Translations under genes and position numbers: made by a program
In this document: positions 57,820 through 64,000 of the stretch, one piece after another
Layout: every line of letters starts with the position of its first letter
How positions within the stretch are numbered: the first letter of the stretch is position 1
From: CAWIDU01 sp963835055
Lineage (GTDB): Bacteria; Patescibacteriota; Saccharimonadia; Saccharimonadales; UBA4665
Assembly: GCA_963835055.1 (NCBI GenBank)
Contig: CAWIDU010000001.1
Span: 186,001 to 250,000 of the forward strand
Direction of reading: 5' to 3'
DNA: 64,000 bases
The notes under the pieces: model-generated
The model's database searches: none
What the model was told of the DNA's origin: nothing
The model's input: the letters and a program-made list of their open reading frames with translations, nothing else

Positions 57820-58344
57820 TTATTCAAGTCTCAGCGAAATGCCTGTTACTTGGATATTTGCCAAATCGTTAGGGTTAACTATATGTAGCCCATTGAGGCT
57901 GCAACAACTTGGTTGGTTTGGGTGAAAGTCATAACTTGCCGTGAATTGCTTAGATGCGTAAATAAAACTATAGGCTAAACCTATATAATCGCTTGAACCT
58001 AAAGGGCTCTTGTGCGGCAATGATTCGTCCGAGACCAAATGATAACCGTGGCTTACTAAATCAGTCACTATAGCTTCATAGGCTATACCGCCGGCCACGT
58101 TGCATTTATATTCTTGCTGAAAATGTGTGGCAATGTCTGATCCAAAGCCCCCGGCTTGATAATAGCCATAGTTTTTTGTACAGCCTGGCGGAATAGCCAG
58201 TTGGCCTACTTCTTGTTCAAGGTTATGCTTCAGAGCTTGGTGACTTATAAGTCCATGCCCGATAAACACCGCAACAATTAATATCGGTATGCCCAAAATA
58301 ACTCCGAAAGTTAAACTGGCCCTGCGTAATTTAGACATTCTCAT
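57820..58344 (-). CDS. Small membrane-anchored protein of unknown function
   Basis: A 174-residue protein with one N-terminal helix (LTFGVILGIPILIVAVFIG) and an outer domain with four cysteines (PPGCTKNYGYY, EYKCNVAGG, PSCCSLNG). I recognise no family. Two ATG codons (58344 and 58338) are possible starts. It is convergent with comF, 5 nt apart. Confidence 0.55.
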   Translation of the reverse strand: MRMSKLRRASLTFGVILGIPILIVAVFIGHGLISHQALKHNLEQEVGQLAIPPGCTKNYGYYQAGGFGSDIATHFQQEYKCNVAGGIAYEAIVTDLVSHGYHLVSDESLPHKSPLGSSDYIGLAYSFIYASKQFTASYDFHPNQPSCCSLNGLHIVNPNDLANIQVTGISLRLE

Positions 58345-58388
58345 CCCAATCTGAATAATTAACGCGGCTTGGCCAAACTATGTTCGTT

Positions 58389-58481
58389 TGGCGGAGAGAG
58401 AGGGATTCGAACCCTCGCGGGGAATTACTTCCCCCTATCGATTTAGCAAACCGACCCCTTCAGCCTCTTGGGTACCTCTCC
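58389..58481 (-). tRNA. tRNA-Ser (anticodon GCT)
   Basis: Read on the reverse strand from 58481, the acceptor arm GGAGAGG pairs with TCTCTCC, followed by discriminator G and an encoded CCA. The anticodon loop TTTGCTAAA gives GCT, serine codons AGC/AGT. A long variable arm (about TAGGGGGAAGTAATTCCCC) marks a class II tRNA. The T loop GGTTCGAATCC is canonical. Confidence 0.93.
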
Positions 58482-58508
58482 TCGTCAAACCATTTTAACC
58501 TATTTGTG

Positions 58509-58598
58509 TGGCGGAAGGGGTGGGATTCGAACCCACGATACCGTTGCTGGCATGCTGGTTTTCAAGACCAGTTCCTTAAACCGCTCGGACACCCTTCC
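58509..58598 (-). tRNA. tRNA-Ser (anticodon TGA)
   Basis: Read on the reverse strand from 58598, the acceptor GGAAGGG pairs with CCCTTCC, followed by G and an encoded CCA. The anticodon stem-loop CTGGTCTTGAAAACCAG gives TGA, serine codons UCN. A long variable arm confirms serine class. It is 27 nt upstream of the tRNA-Ser(GCT) in the same direction; the two are probably one transcript. Confidence 0.94.
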
Positions 58599-58657
58599 GT
58601 AACAGAGGTGATTATAGCATCAGGAAGAGGTAATCCCAAATTCAGGCGCTGGCCATT

Positions 58658-58687
58658 TTGCCTTGATGAGAGCGGTTGCGGTACAAT
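58658..58687 (+). promoter_or_regulatory. Promoter for the PH-like membrane protein (leaderless)
   Basis: TTGCCT (58658-58663) and TACAAT (58682-58687) are 18 nt apart. The -10 ends 7 nt before the ATG at 58695, with no Shine-Dalgarno. Confidence 0.55.
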
Positions 58688-58694
58688 AACGCTT

Positions 58695-59444
58695 ATGGCA
58701 TTGAGGAAGAAAAAAGCCGCCGCCACGGAAACGTTGCCGGCGGCGCAGCCGGGCACGGTAGTATCACCCGGTAGCAATGCGGTTCGGCCGACCGGCTTGC
58801 CACGCCAGGCTGAAGACCGTTTCGTAGCTTCAACAACGATGAAGTCAGCGGCTGCTCAACCCCAGAAAAATCATCAGGCGGCCAGTGGCGGCTTGTTTCA
58901 AGATAATGAATCGGAGCAAGTGCCGGCCGAAGCCCAGCCAGAAACAGCCATCGACGACGCGCCAGCGCCGGCAACTACCGATGGCCCGGATGGCATCAGT
59001 TGGACGGCTTCGGAGTTCGTAGCCCATGAAAAGTCAGCCACTTGGTATCTGGCACTAGCCGGTTCAGCTGCCGTGATCGCCGCACTGATCTACCTACTGA
59101 CCAGGGATAAAATTTCGACGGCCGTCGTCATAGTCGGCGCCCTAACACTAGGCTTTTATGGTGCCCGGCAGCCCCGGCAGCTAGATTACCGCTTGAACGC
59201 TGAAGGCGTCAACATCGGTCAAAAGTATTACCGTCTCGAAGATTTCCGTTCGTTCGCGGTTGTACCAGAGGGTGCTTTCGCTAGCGTTATCTTCATGCCA
59301 CTGAAACGCTTCGCGCCGCTAGTCACCATTTATTATGCGCCGACCGACGAAGATAAAATCGTCAAATTACTCAGCGACAGCCTGCCGCTCGAGCCACACC
59401 GCGCCGATGCCGTCGACAACTTCATGCGGCGTATCAGATTCTAG
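58695..59444 (+). CDS. Membrane protein with C-terminal PH-like domain
   Basis: A 249-residue protein. The N-terminal about 115 residues are low complexity and probably cytoplasmic. Two membrane helices follow (LALAGSAAVIAALIYLL and ISTAVVIVGALTLGFYG). The C-terminal domain begins LDYRLNAEGVNIGQKYYRLE, with FRSFAVVPEGAFASVIFMPL, a beta-strand order like bacterial PH domains. A longer open frame upstream crosses the two tRNA genes and is rejected. The role is unknown; similar proteins occur in CPR genomes as far as I recall. Confidence 0.7.
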   Translation: MALRKKKAAATETLPAAQPGTVVSPGSNAVRPTGLPRQAEDRFVASTTMKSAAAQPQKNHQAASGGLFQDNESEQVPAEAQPETAIDDAPAPATTDGPDGISWTASEFVAHEKSATWYLALAGSAAVIAALIYLLTRDKISTAVVIVGALTLGFYGARQPRQLDYRLNAEGVNIGQKYYRLEDFRSFAVVPEGAFASVIFMPLKRFAPLVTIYYAPTDEDKIVKLLSDSLPLEPHRADAVDNFMRRIRF

Positions 59445-59569
59445 TGTCGGACTAATTGTTCCTTGCGGCGGAGTTTGTGTTCCATACGATGCAGAAAATC
59501 ATGCTTGGCTTGTTTGACGTCCCATTTATCAAAAGTTTCCATTAGGCTTTCGGCTTCTTCGTTGGACAT
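59441..59569 (-). CDS. Very small protein (42 residues), unknown function
   Basis: On the reverse strand an ORF of 42 codons begins MSNEEAESLMETFDKWDVK and continues QAKHDFLHRMEHKLRRKEQ, highly charged and probably one or two helices. AAAGGAGA stands 5 nt before the ATG, a strong Shine-Dalgarno, which supports real translation. It overlaps the end of the convergent PH-like gene by 4 nt. No family is recognised. Confidence 0.6.
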   Translation of the reverse strand: MSNEEAESLMETFDKWDVKQAKHDFLHRMEHKLRRKEQLVRH

Positions 59570-59703
59570 AGCATTCTCCTTTTGTTAGCCATTCTATTAT
59601 TGTGCTCGTGGCTTGAATCGAGCTGTAAAGTTTCTCACAAGCTGGCCAAAACAGCGGTAGTGTGCTGTAATTAAAGGTAATTAGCCAGTACCAGCCAGCC
59701 AAA

Positions 59704-60588
59704 ATGAAACAACTCGACGGCCTAGTCCGCAAACTCGACGAACTGCAGCAGAAACACGCCTGGTCAGCTTTCGTTTACGGCGTTATCAAGAAATACAGTA
59801 ACGATCAGGCCGGCCGCCAGGCGGCCCTTTTGACTTACTATGGCTTCTTGTCGCTGTTCCCGCTGCTGCTGGTACTGACAACGCTGACGACGACGCTGGG
59901 CGCCGGACATCCGCATCTTCAGAGCGTGATCATTAATAGCACGACCAATTACTTCCCGGTACTCGGCAGTCAGCTGTCGGAGCACATCCACACCCTGCAC
60001 CGTAATGGACCGGCGTTGGTCATCGGTATTATTTTGACGCTGTATGGTGCCCGGGGCGTGGCCGACGCTTTCCGCTTCGGTGTCCAGCGCATTTGGCGAG
60101 TGCCGAAAAAAGAACGTGATAACTTCGGCCGAGCGCTGCTCAAAGACGCTATCATTATGATTATTGGCGGCAGCGGTTTCGTGCTGGCGGCGGTCTGTAC
60201 CGGCCTGGCGGCCGGCGTCGGTCATGGCCTCGGCTTCCGCTTGCTGTCGGTGGTGATTGATCTGTTTATGCTCTTCTGGCTATTTACTTTTCTGCTCAAT
60301 ATTTGCGTACCCAAGCATGTGCCGCTGCGCAAGACGCGCTCGGCGGCGGTAGTGGCAGCTCTGGGGCTGGTCCTGCTGCAGGCGGCCGGTGGCTATCTGT
60401 TGAAACGCGAACTACACAACCTGGACGCCCTGTACAGCTACTTCGCCGTCGCCCTCGGCTTGTTGTTCTGGATTTACCTCCAGGCCCAACTGCTGTACTA
60501 CGCCGTCGAAGTGGCGGCCGTGCGTGTCGGTCATTTATGGCCGCGCAGCTTCGACGACAAACCAGACCAAGCGCCCCTGGCCGGCTAA
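59704..60588 (+). CDS. YihY/BrkB family membrane protein
   Basis: A 294-residue protein with six helices. It shows DQAGRQAALLTYYGFLSLFPLLLVLTT (split: QAALLTYYGFLSLFP), TLYGARGVADAFRFGVQRIW and the C-terminal LDALYSYFAVALGLLFWIYL. These are the core blocks of the YihY (formerly RNase BN) family, whose transport role is unsettled. Both short flanking genes are on the opposite strand. Confidence 0.88.
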   Translation: MKQLDGLVRKLDELQQKHAWSAFVYGVIKKYSNDQAGRQAALLTYYGFLSLFPLLLVLTTLTTTLGAGHPHLQSVIINSTTNYFPVLGSQLSEHIHTLHRNGPALVIGIILTLYGARGVADAFRFGVQRIWRVPKKERDNFGRALLKDAIIMIIGGSGFVLAAVCTGLAAGVGHGLGFRLLSVVIDLFMLFWLFTFLLNICVPKHVPLRKTRSAAVVAALGLVLLQAAGGYLLKRELHNLDALYSYFAVALGLLFWIYLQAQLLYYAVEVAAVRVGHLWPRSFDDKPDQAPLAG

Positions 60589-60606
60589 ACCAAAACTCTC
60601 AGCTAA

Positions 60607-60681
60607 TTACGCTAAATAAGTGCGCCACCAAACCCGCGGCTGACCGGCGGCTTTGTGGCGTATGGCTCGTTCTCTCGACAT
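60607..60681 (-). CDS. Possible micro-protein (24 residues)
   Basis: On the reverse strand MSRERAIRHKAAGQPRVWW followed by RTYLA forms a 24-codon ORF. AGGAGGA stands 7 nt before its ATG, a near-perfect Shine-Dalgarno at ideal spacing. The product would be very basic. Length alone makes it uncertain. Confidence 0.4.
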   Translation of the reverse strand: MSRERAIRHKAAGQPRVWWRTYLA

Positions 60682-60764
60682 GACTCTATCCTCCTCAACT
60701 ACCGTTAGCATAGACCCTATGCCTGAGAGCGCGCTGTTAAGTTTTGTACACCATATTTGTGATT

Positions 60765-61337
60765 TTATTCCCAGCACGATTCGCTGGAGTACCACGGGTT
60801 CGTGCCCTGGCTGGTGTATAGTGTTTCATTAAATTTGTTTTGCACGGCTGGCGGCGCATCCATGGCCCGTGGGTAACCTTCATATTTATTCCAGGTCGAA
60901 TCAAGATCTTGAAATCCTCCCGATGCGGTACTATGTGGATTAATCGCGGTGTAATTAATTGGCGCAGTAGGTGAATTTTCGCTTTCGCATCCGCCGATTC
61001 TTCGTAATATAGCTGGCAAAGGAGGAGCTGCCGAATGGGCTTTTACGTCGATATGATGTGGACGCCGGTGTTTACGATGGTGTCGGTAACGCCTCGTGGC
61101 TGGAATTTCCGGAGACACGGCTAGAGTATGTACCTCATCACCAATCCGCAAGGCCATTAAACTGACAGCGCGACTCGCTGACCATGCCAAAGCTTCCGCT
61201 TTTAGCTGGTTTTTGTCGCGGGGCGTAAGCTGGGCTTCAGCCGCTTTTGCTATCGCCAACGCCGAAGCGCACACAGCAATAGCCGTACCCGTTCTCCGCG
61301 CCAAGGGAGAACGAGCTAATTCGGAGTATGAGGGCAT
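60765..61337 (-). CDS. Secreted lysozyme-like (Rpf/transglycosylase-like) protein
   Basis: A 190-residue protein. An N-terminal hydrophobic segment (TAIAVCASALAIAKAAEA) is a likely signal sequence. A linker rich in His/Arg follows (RRYRHHRKHRRPHH). The C-terminal about 85 residues hold ILRRIGGCESENSP, then INYTAINPHSTASGGFQDLD and STWNKYEGYPRA, the pattern of Rpf-type lysozyme-like domains, with Glu in GGCESE as catalytic candidate. It would cut peptidoglycan. AAGGAGA 4 nt before the ATG supports the start. One cysteine in GGCESE and another in SSESCWE may form the usual disulfide. Confidence 0.8.
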   Translation of the reverse strand: MPSYSELARSPLARRTGTAIAVCASALAIAKAAEAQLTPRDKNQLKAEALAWSASRAVSLMALRIGDEVHTLAVSPEIPATRRYRHHRKHRRPHHIDVKAHSAAPPLPAILRRIGGCESENSPTAPINYTAINPHSTASGGFQDLDSTWNKYEGYPRAMDAPPAVQNKFNETLYTSQGTNPWYSSESCWE

Positions 61338-61517
61338 ACTCTCTCCTTATAGCTTGAGATTTATGGTGCTGGTGCCTGAGTTTAGTGTTTGCTGGCTAGA
61401 TTATGTGGTGCGGCGAACCGCGCGTTCAATCGAATTAGCAAAGACTAGTGAGTAGGCTCCACGTATCATTATAAAGGACAGGTTTTATTTATGAAAGTCA
61501 CCGGCGAAAAGTAAACT

Positions 61518-61545
61518 TTGCCAAGTCCTCCACATTATGTATAAT
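61518..61545 (+). promoter_or_regulatory. Promoter for the cohesin-domain protein
   Basis: TTGCCA (61518-61523) and a perfect TATAAT (61540-61545) are 16 nt apart. The leader of about 20 nt holds AAAGAGAG before the ATG at 61571. The in-frame ATG at 61547 lies upstream of the predicted transcript start and is rejected. Confidence 0.7.
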
Positions 61546-61570
61546 TATGCAAAGAGAGCCACACAAAAAA

Positions 61571-62974
61571 ATGCGCTTCAAAACAAAATTGACCATTTTC
61601 GGCGTGCTAGCCAGCCTAGGCGTCTGGTTAATGCCGGGTACCACCCTGGCCGGTACTGGCCAAATCTACCTATCGCCCTCCAGCGCCAGCGTCCAGAACG
61701 GCAGCAATATTACCCTTGCGCTGCGTATTAACCCGGGCACCTCAGTTAACGCTGTTCAAGCCACTGTTGGGTATAATTCGTCCCAACTTCAGTTTGTATC
61801 GACATCACTGGGCGTGTTTTCGACCTGCGCTCAAAACTCCGGTGGAGGCGGTAGCGTCACTCTCGGCTGCGCGATACTAGGCAGCGATACTAGCAGCGAC
61901 AGCTTGATCGCCAACATTACCTTTACGGCGCTCGCCGGCAGCGGCAGCGATAGCCTGGGTATCAGTAATGCCAACGCCGCCGAGAATGGCACCTACACCA
62001 ACCCTTCAACAGCCGGTGCAACCGTCAGCTTCACCACCGCAGCGTCTGGCGGTGGCTCGGGAGGCTCCTCGTCCAGCAGTTCCAGTTCTAAGACGACTAA
62101 GAAGACTGCCGCCACTACTACCACGACCACGGCTGCCACGCCGACGCCGGCTGCCACACCTGTTGTTAAACCTACTCTGACAACTAAGCAGAGCGATGTT
62201 CAGTTCAGCCAAGCCTCGATTGGCGTGGCCAGCAGCATACCGGTGCAGGTGGCCTTGCAGTACGGTACTTCGTCAGCCGATCTTGGTTCAACAACGGCTT
62301 TTAGCCCTCTTGGTACCGCTGAAACCGTCAACCTAGCGCCAGGCCAGCTCGTGCCCGGTACGACGTATTACTACATGATTGTTGCCAAAGACGCCGCTGG
62401 TAATGTTACGGACAGTACCATCAAGTCGATTACTACCAAGGGCTTCACCCTCCAAGTGACTGTCCTAGACGGCGCTTATCATCCCATCATCGGCCAGAAG
62501 GTTAGCCTGCACTCCACGCCGATGACTGCCAAGACCAACGGTGGCGGCGTCGTGACCTTCACCAACGTCGCGCCTGGTGTCCACCATGTGGAATACAGTC
62601 TCGGCTCCAAGACCTACAGCCAAGCCGTTTACGTCGACGACAATATTGTGACCAAAGCGGCCATCCAAACCGCCACGCCACAGCAAGTGGCAGTTATCTT
62701 CGGCAGTTACAAGGCGCCGAAACTCGACCTCGGGCCAGTTATTCTGCTATTAGCCATACTGGCGGCCGTCGTCATCGGTGGCACGGTTTTCATGCTTCAC
62801 GAAAACCCGCTCAGTGGGCAGGTGAAAACCAAGTTTACGGCCGGCAAGAGTTTGTTATCGTCAAGCCTGACAGCTGTGGCCGTCAAACCCGCCCCGCCGA
62901 CGCCCGACCAGACTGCCACCGCCAAGACCGAGCCGCCGGCCGACAAGGGCGACGAGCCTAAGCCCAAGACCTAA
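61571..62974 (+). CDS. Membrane-anchored cohesin-domain protein
   Basis: A 467-residue exported protein. A signal sequence ends around LPGTTLAG-like residues (MPGTTLAG). Residues about 30-160 form a cohesin-like domain: IYLSPSSASVQNGSNITLAL, SVNAVQATVGYNSSQLQFVS and SLIANITFTALAGSGSD. A Ser/Thr/Lys-rich linker (about 165-210) leads to a fibronectin-III-like module (VPGTTYYYMIVAKDAAGN) and a peptidase-regulatory-like module (VLDGAYHPIIGQKVSLHS, YVDD). One C-terminal helix (VILLLAILAAVVIGGTVFML) and a Pro/Lys-rich cytoplasmic tail follow. Cohesins bind dockerins, and the convergent neighbour carries two dockerin repeats, so this may be its surface receptor. Confidence 0.78.
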   Translation: MRFKTKLTIFGVLASLGVWLMPGTTLAGTGQIYLSPSSASVQNGSNITLALRINPGTSVNAVQATVGYNSSQLQFVSTSLGVFSTCAQNSGGGGSVTLGCAILGSDTSSDSLIANITFTALAGSGSDSLGISNANAAENGTYTNPSTAGATVSFTTAASGGGSGGSSSSSSSSKTTKKTAATTTTTTAATPTPAATPVVKPTLTTKQSDVQFSQASIGVASSIPVQVALQYGTSSADLGSTTAFSPLGTAETVNLAPGQLVPGTTYYYMIVAKDAAGNVTDSTIKSITTKGFTLQVTVLDGAYHPIIGQKVSLHSTPMTAKTNGGGVVTFTNVAPGVHHVEYSLGSKTYSQAVYVDDNIVTKAAIQTATPQQVAVIFGSYKAPKLDLGPVILLLAILAAVVIGGTVFMLHENPLSGQVKTKFTAGKSLLSSSLTAVAVKPAPPTPDQTATAKTEPPADKGDEPKPKT

Positions 62975-64000
62975 CTATAATCCGTACTGACTAGCTAGAA
63001 CGCTAAGGTCCAGCAGGTTGACCGTGCCATCTTGATTAATATCAGAGCGGCCCAGTCCGCCGCCGCTCTGGCCGTATTTGCTAGCTAGAACGCTAAGGTC
63101 CAGCAGGTTGACCGTGCCATCTTGATTAATATCGGCCGTGTAGCGTGTCGTGCTGCCGGCGGTACTCGAAGCGGTCGAGGTATCGGCTACTGGGTCGTAG
63201 GCCACGACGTAGTACGTGTAGCCAGTATTGACGCTCAAGCCGCTATCGTTGTAAGTGGTTGAGCTGGTGGTCCCAACCTGAACACCGTTACGATAAATCT
63301 TATAGCCGGTGACGCCCAAATTGTCCGTACTGGCCGTCCAGCTCAAGTTAACTGCACCTTGATCGACATCCGTGGCCGACAAGCCAGTCGGTTGGGTAGG
63401 CGGCTGATTGAAGCCGCCCAGACCATTAGGCGAGCCGAGTCCGCTCGGCGTATCGAAACCGACCCCGGCCGTACAATTCAGCTGTCCTCCGCTGACACAG
63501 TTATTACCGCTAGTGATATCGCGAAAATTAGCTGACGTATATGAAGAGTATGGGATACTCGAGGCCGTGACACCGCTGGGCACGCTGCCAACCAGAGCGA
63601 ACATGCTAGCGATCAGCGGGCTAGCCAGCGATGTGCCGCCGATATCATACCAATTGGACGTGGAGTTGCTGGTCGCCATGTTGATAATTGCGCCGGTATT
63701 CGGATCGGCGTCGGCTGAGATGTCACCGAAGGCCTTGAAACTGCCGCAACCGGCGGTATTCCAATTGGCCAGGCTGGTTTGCCAGGACGGCGCCGCATAA
63801 TGTGTCGAGCAGCTGCCGCCCGAACCCGACCACACCGTCTCGCTAGCCCAAGTGTTATCGCCGTTAAGCTGCAGCGTGGTGCCAGCCGCGCCGATAACGT
63901 TTGGATTATCGGCTGGCCAGGAAATGTTGGTGCTGCCGACATCGCCGGCGGCAGCTATAAATGCTATGCCGGGATGATTGAAGTCGGAATCCAGGCCTGT
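62975..64000 (-). CDS. Sedolisin-type (S53) peptidase with FN3 and dockerin repeats (5' end outside window)
   Basis: An open frame of 341 codons runs to the window edge; the N-terminus and pro-domain are missing. The peptidase part shows NHPGIAFIAAAGDVGS (oxyanion Asp region of S53), NPNVIGAAGTTLQLNG, ETVWSGSGGSCS and IGGTSLASPLIASM (the catalytic Ser in G-T-S). A fibronectin-III module follows (QPTGLSATDVDQGAVNLSW, YTYYVVAYDP). The end is a pair of type I dockerin units, each DINQDGTVNLLDLSVLAS, with the canonical Asp-x-Asn-x-Asp-Gly-x-Val-Asn-x-x-Asp calcium loop. It is a secreted endopeptidase that could dock on the cohesin protein next door. The Glu/Asp of the catalytic triad lie outside the visible part. 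Confidence 0.82.
   Translation of the reverse strand, partial: TGLDSDFNHPGIAFIAAAGDVGSTNISWPADNPNVIGAAGTTLQLNGDNTWASETVWSGSGGSCSTHYAAPSWQTSLANWNTAGCGSFKAFGDISADADPNTGAIINMATSNSTSNWYDIGGTSLASPLIASMFALVGSVPSGVTASSIPYSSYTSANFRDITSGNNCVSGGQLNCTAGVGFDTPSGLGSPNGLGGFNQPPTQPTGLSATDVDQGAVNLSWTASTDNLGVTGYKIYRNGVQVGTTSSTTYNDSGLSVNTGYTYYVVAYDPVADTSTASSTAGSTTRYTADINQDGTVNLLDLSVLASKYGQSGGGLGRSDINQDGTVNLLDLSVLASQYGL
62991..63133. repeat. 53-bp direct repeat in the dockerin coding region
   Basis: The 53 bases at 62991-63043 recur without a mismatch at 63081-63133, a period of 90 bp. They encode the two dockerin calcium-loop units. Identity at silent positions suggests recent duplication or gene conversion. 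Confidence 0.92.

Noticed and set aside
58380..58694. Upstream extension of the PH-like membrane protein gene
   Set aside because: It would translate through two tRNA-Ser genes and repeats tRNA-derived peptide (RERDSNPRG, the usual false match of antisense tRNA); the ATG at 58695 with its own promoter is preferred.

Overview
The window looks like a chromosomal segment around the replication origin of a Candidate Phyla Radiation bacterium, most likely a Saccharibacteria (TM7) relative. I infer this from three things: the rpmH-rnpA-yidC-jag and dnaA-dnaN-recF gene order; a type IV secretion-like cluster of the PrgI/VirB4/VirB6/Mbov_0395-pilin kind directly beside recF; and a very large load of surface-sugar and wall-hydrolase genes. 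TGA is read as stop (many ATGA start-stop overlaps), so the code is standard. No rRNA gene, insertion sequence, phage or CRISPR array was seen. The taxon is an inference; no marker was searched against a database.

Layout. (1) 1-965: 5' end of lexA and a divergent gene of unknown function. (2) 962-34353: a polysaccharide region of about 33 kb. It holds a lipid-linked sugar initiator (polyprenyl glycosylphosphotransferase), GT4 and GT2 glycosyltransferases, a phosphomannomutase/phosphoglucomutase, the dTDP-L-rhamnose pathway (rmlBCDA), a UDP-xylose synthase type decarboxylase, two CDP-paratose-2-epimerase-like SDRs, three GtrA-type membrane proteins, an O-antigen-ligase-like protein, two multi-TM GT-C-like proteins, and an operon with Wzm/Wzt ABC exporter genes, a coiled-coil methyltransferase and two GT2 enzymes. 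Two secreted proteins (Gmad2-like; lysozyme-like plus tryptophan-rich repeats) sit inside it. (3) 34350-40422: jag, yidC, rnpA, rpmH, an origin with DnaA boxes on both sides of dnaA, then dnaN and recF. (4) 40426-56446: a type IV secretion-like locus. One strand carries VirB6-like, PrgI, a split VirB4, a membrane protein ending in an LAS-type metallopeptidase and a three-domain wall hydrolase; the other carries six tandem pilin-like genes. (5) 56467-61337: hsp20, comF, two tRNA-Ser genes, a PH-like membrane protein, a YihY/BrkB protein, two very small ORFs and an Rpf/lysozyme-like secreted protein. (6) 61571-64000: a membrane-anchored cohesin-domain protein convergent with a sedolisin (S53) peptidase that ends in two dockerin repeats; the latter runs off the window.

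How it fits together: the first half would build, export and cap a rhamnose-containing surface glycan. The second half would build an envelope-spanning secretion or pilus machine with its own peptidoglycan-cutting enzymes, plus what may be a cohesin-dockerin device that holds a protease on the cell surface. This suits an epibiont living on another bacterium, but that lifestyle is inferred.

Expression signals show a pattern. Many first-of-operon genes have a -10 box 6-10 nt before the start codon and no Shine-Dalgarno, so they are probably leaderless. Other genes (dnaA, dnaN, rmlA, the decarboxylase, hsp20, the small ORFs) have clear Shine-Dalgarno sequences. Inside operons, 1- or 4-nt overlaps are the rule. 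No gene-free stretch exceeds about 300 bases.
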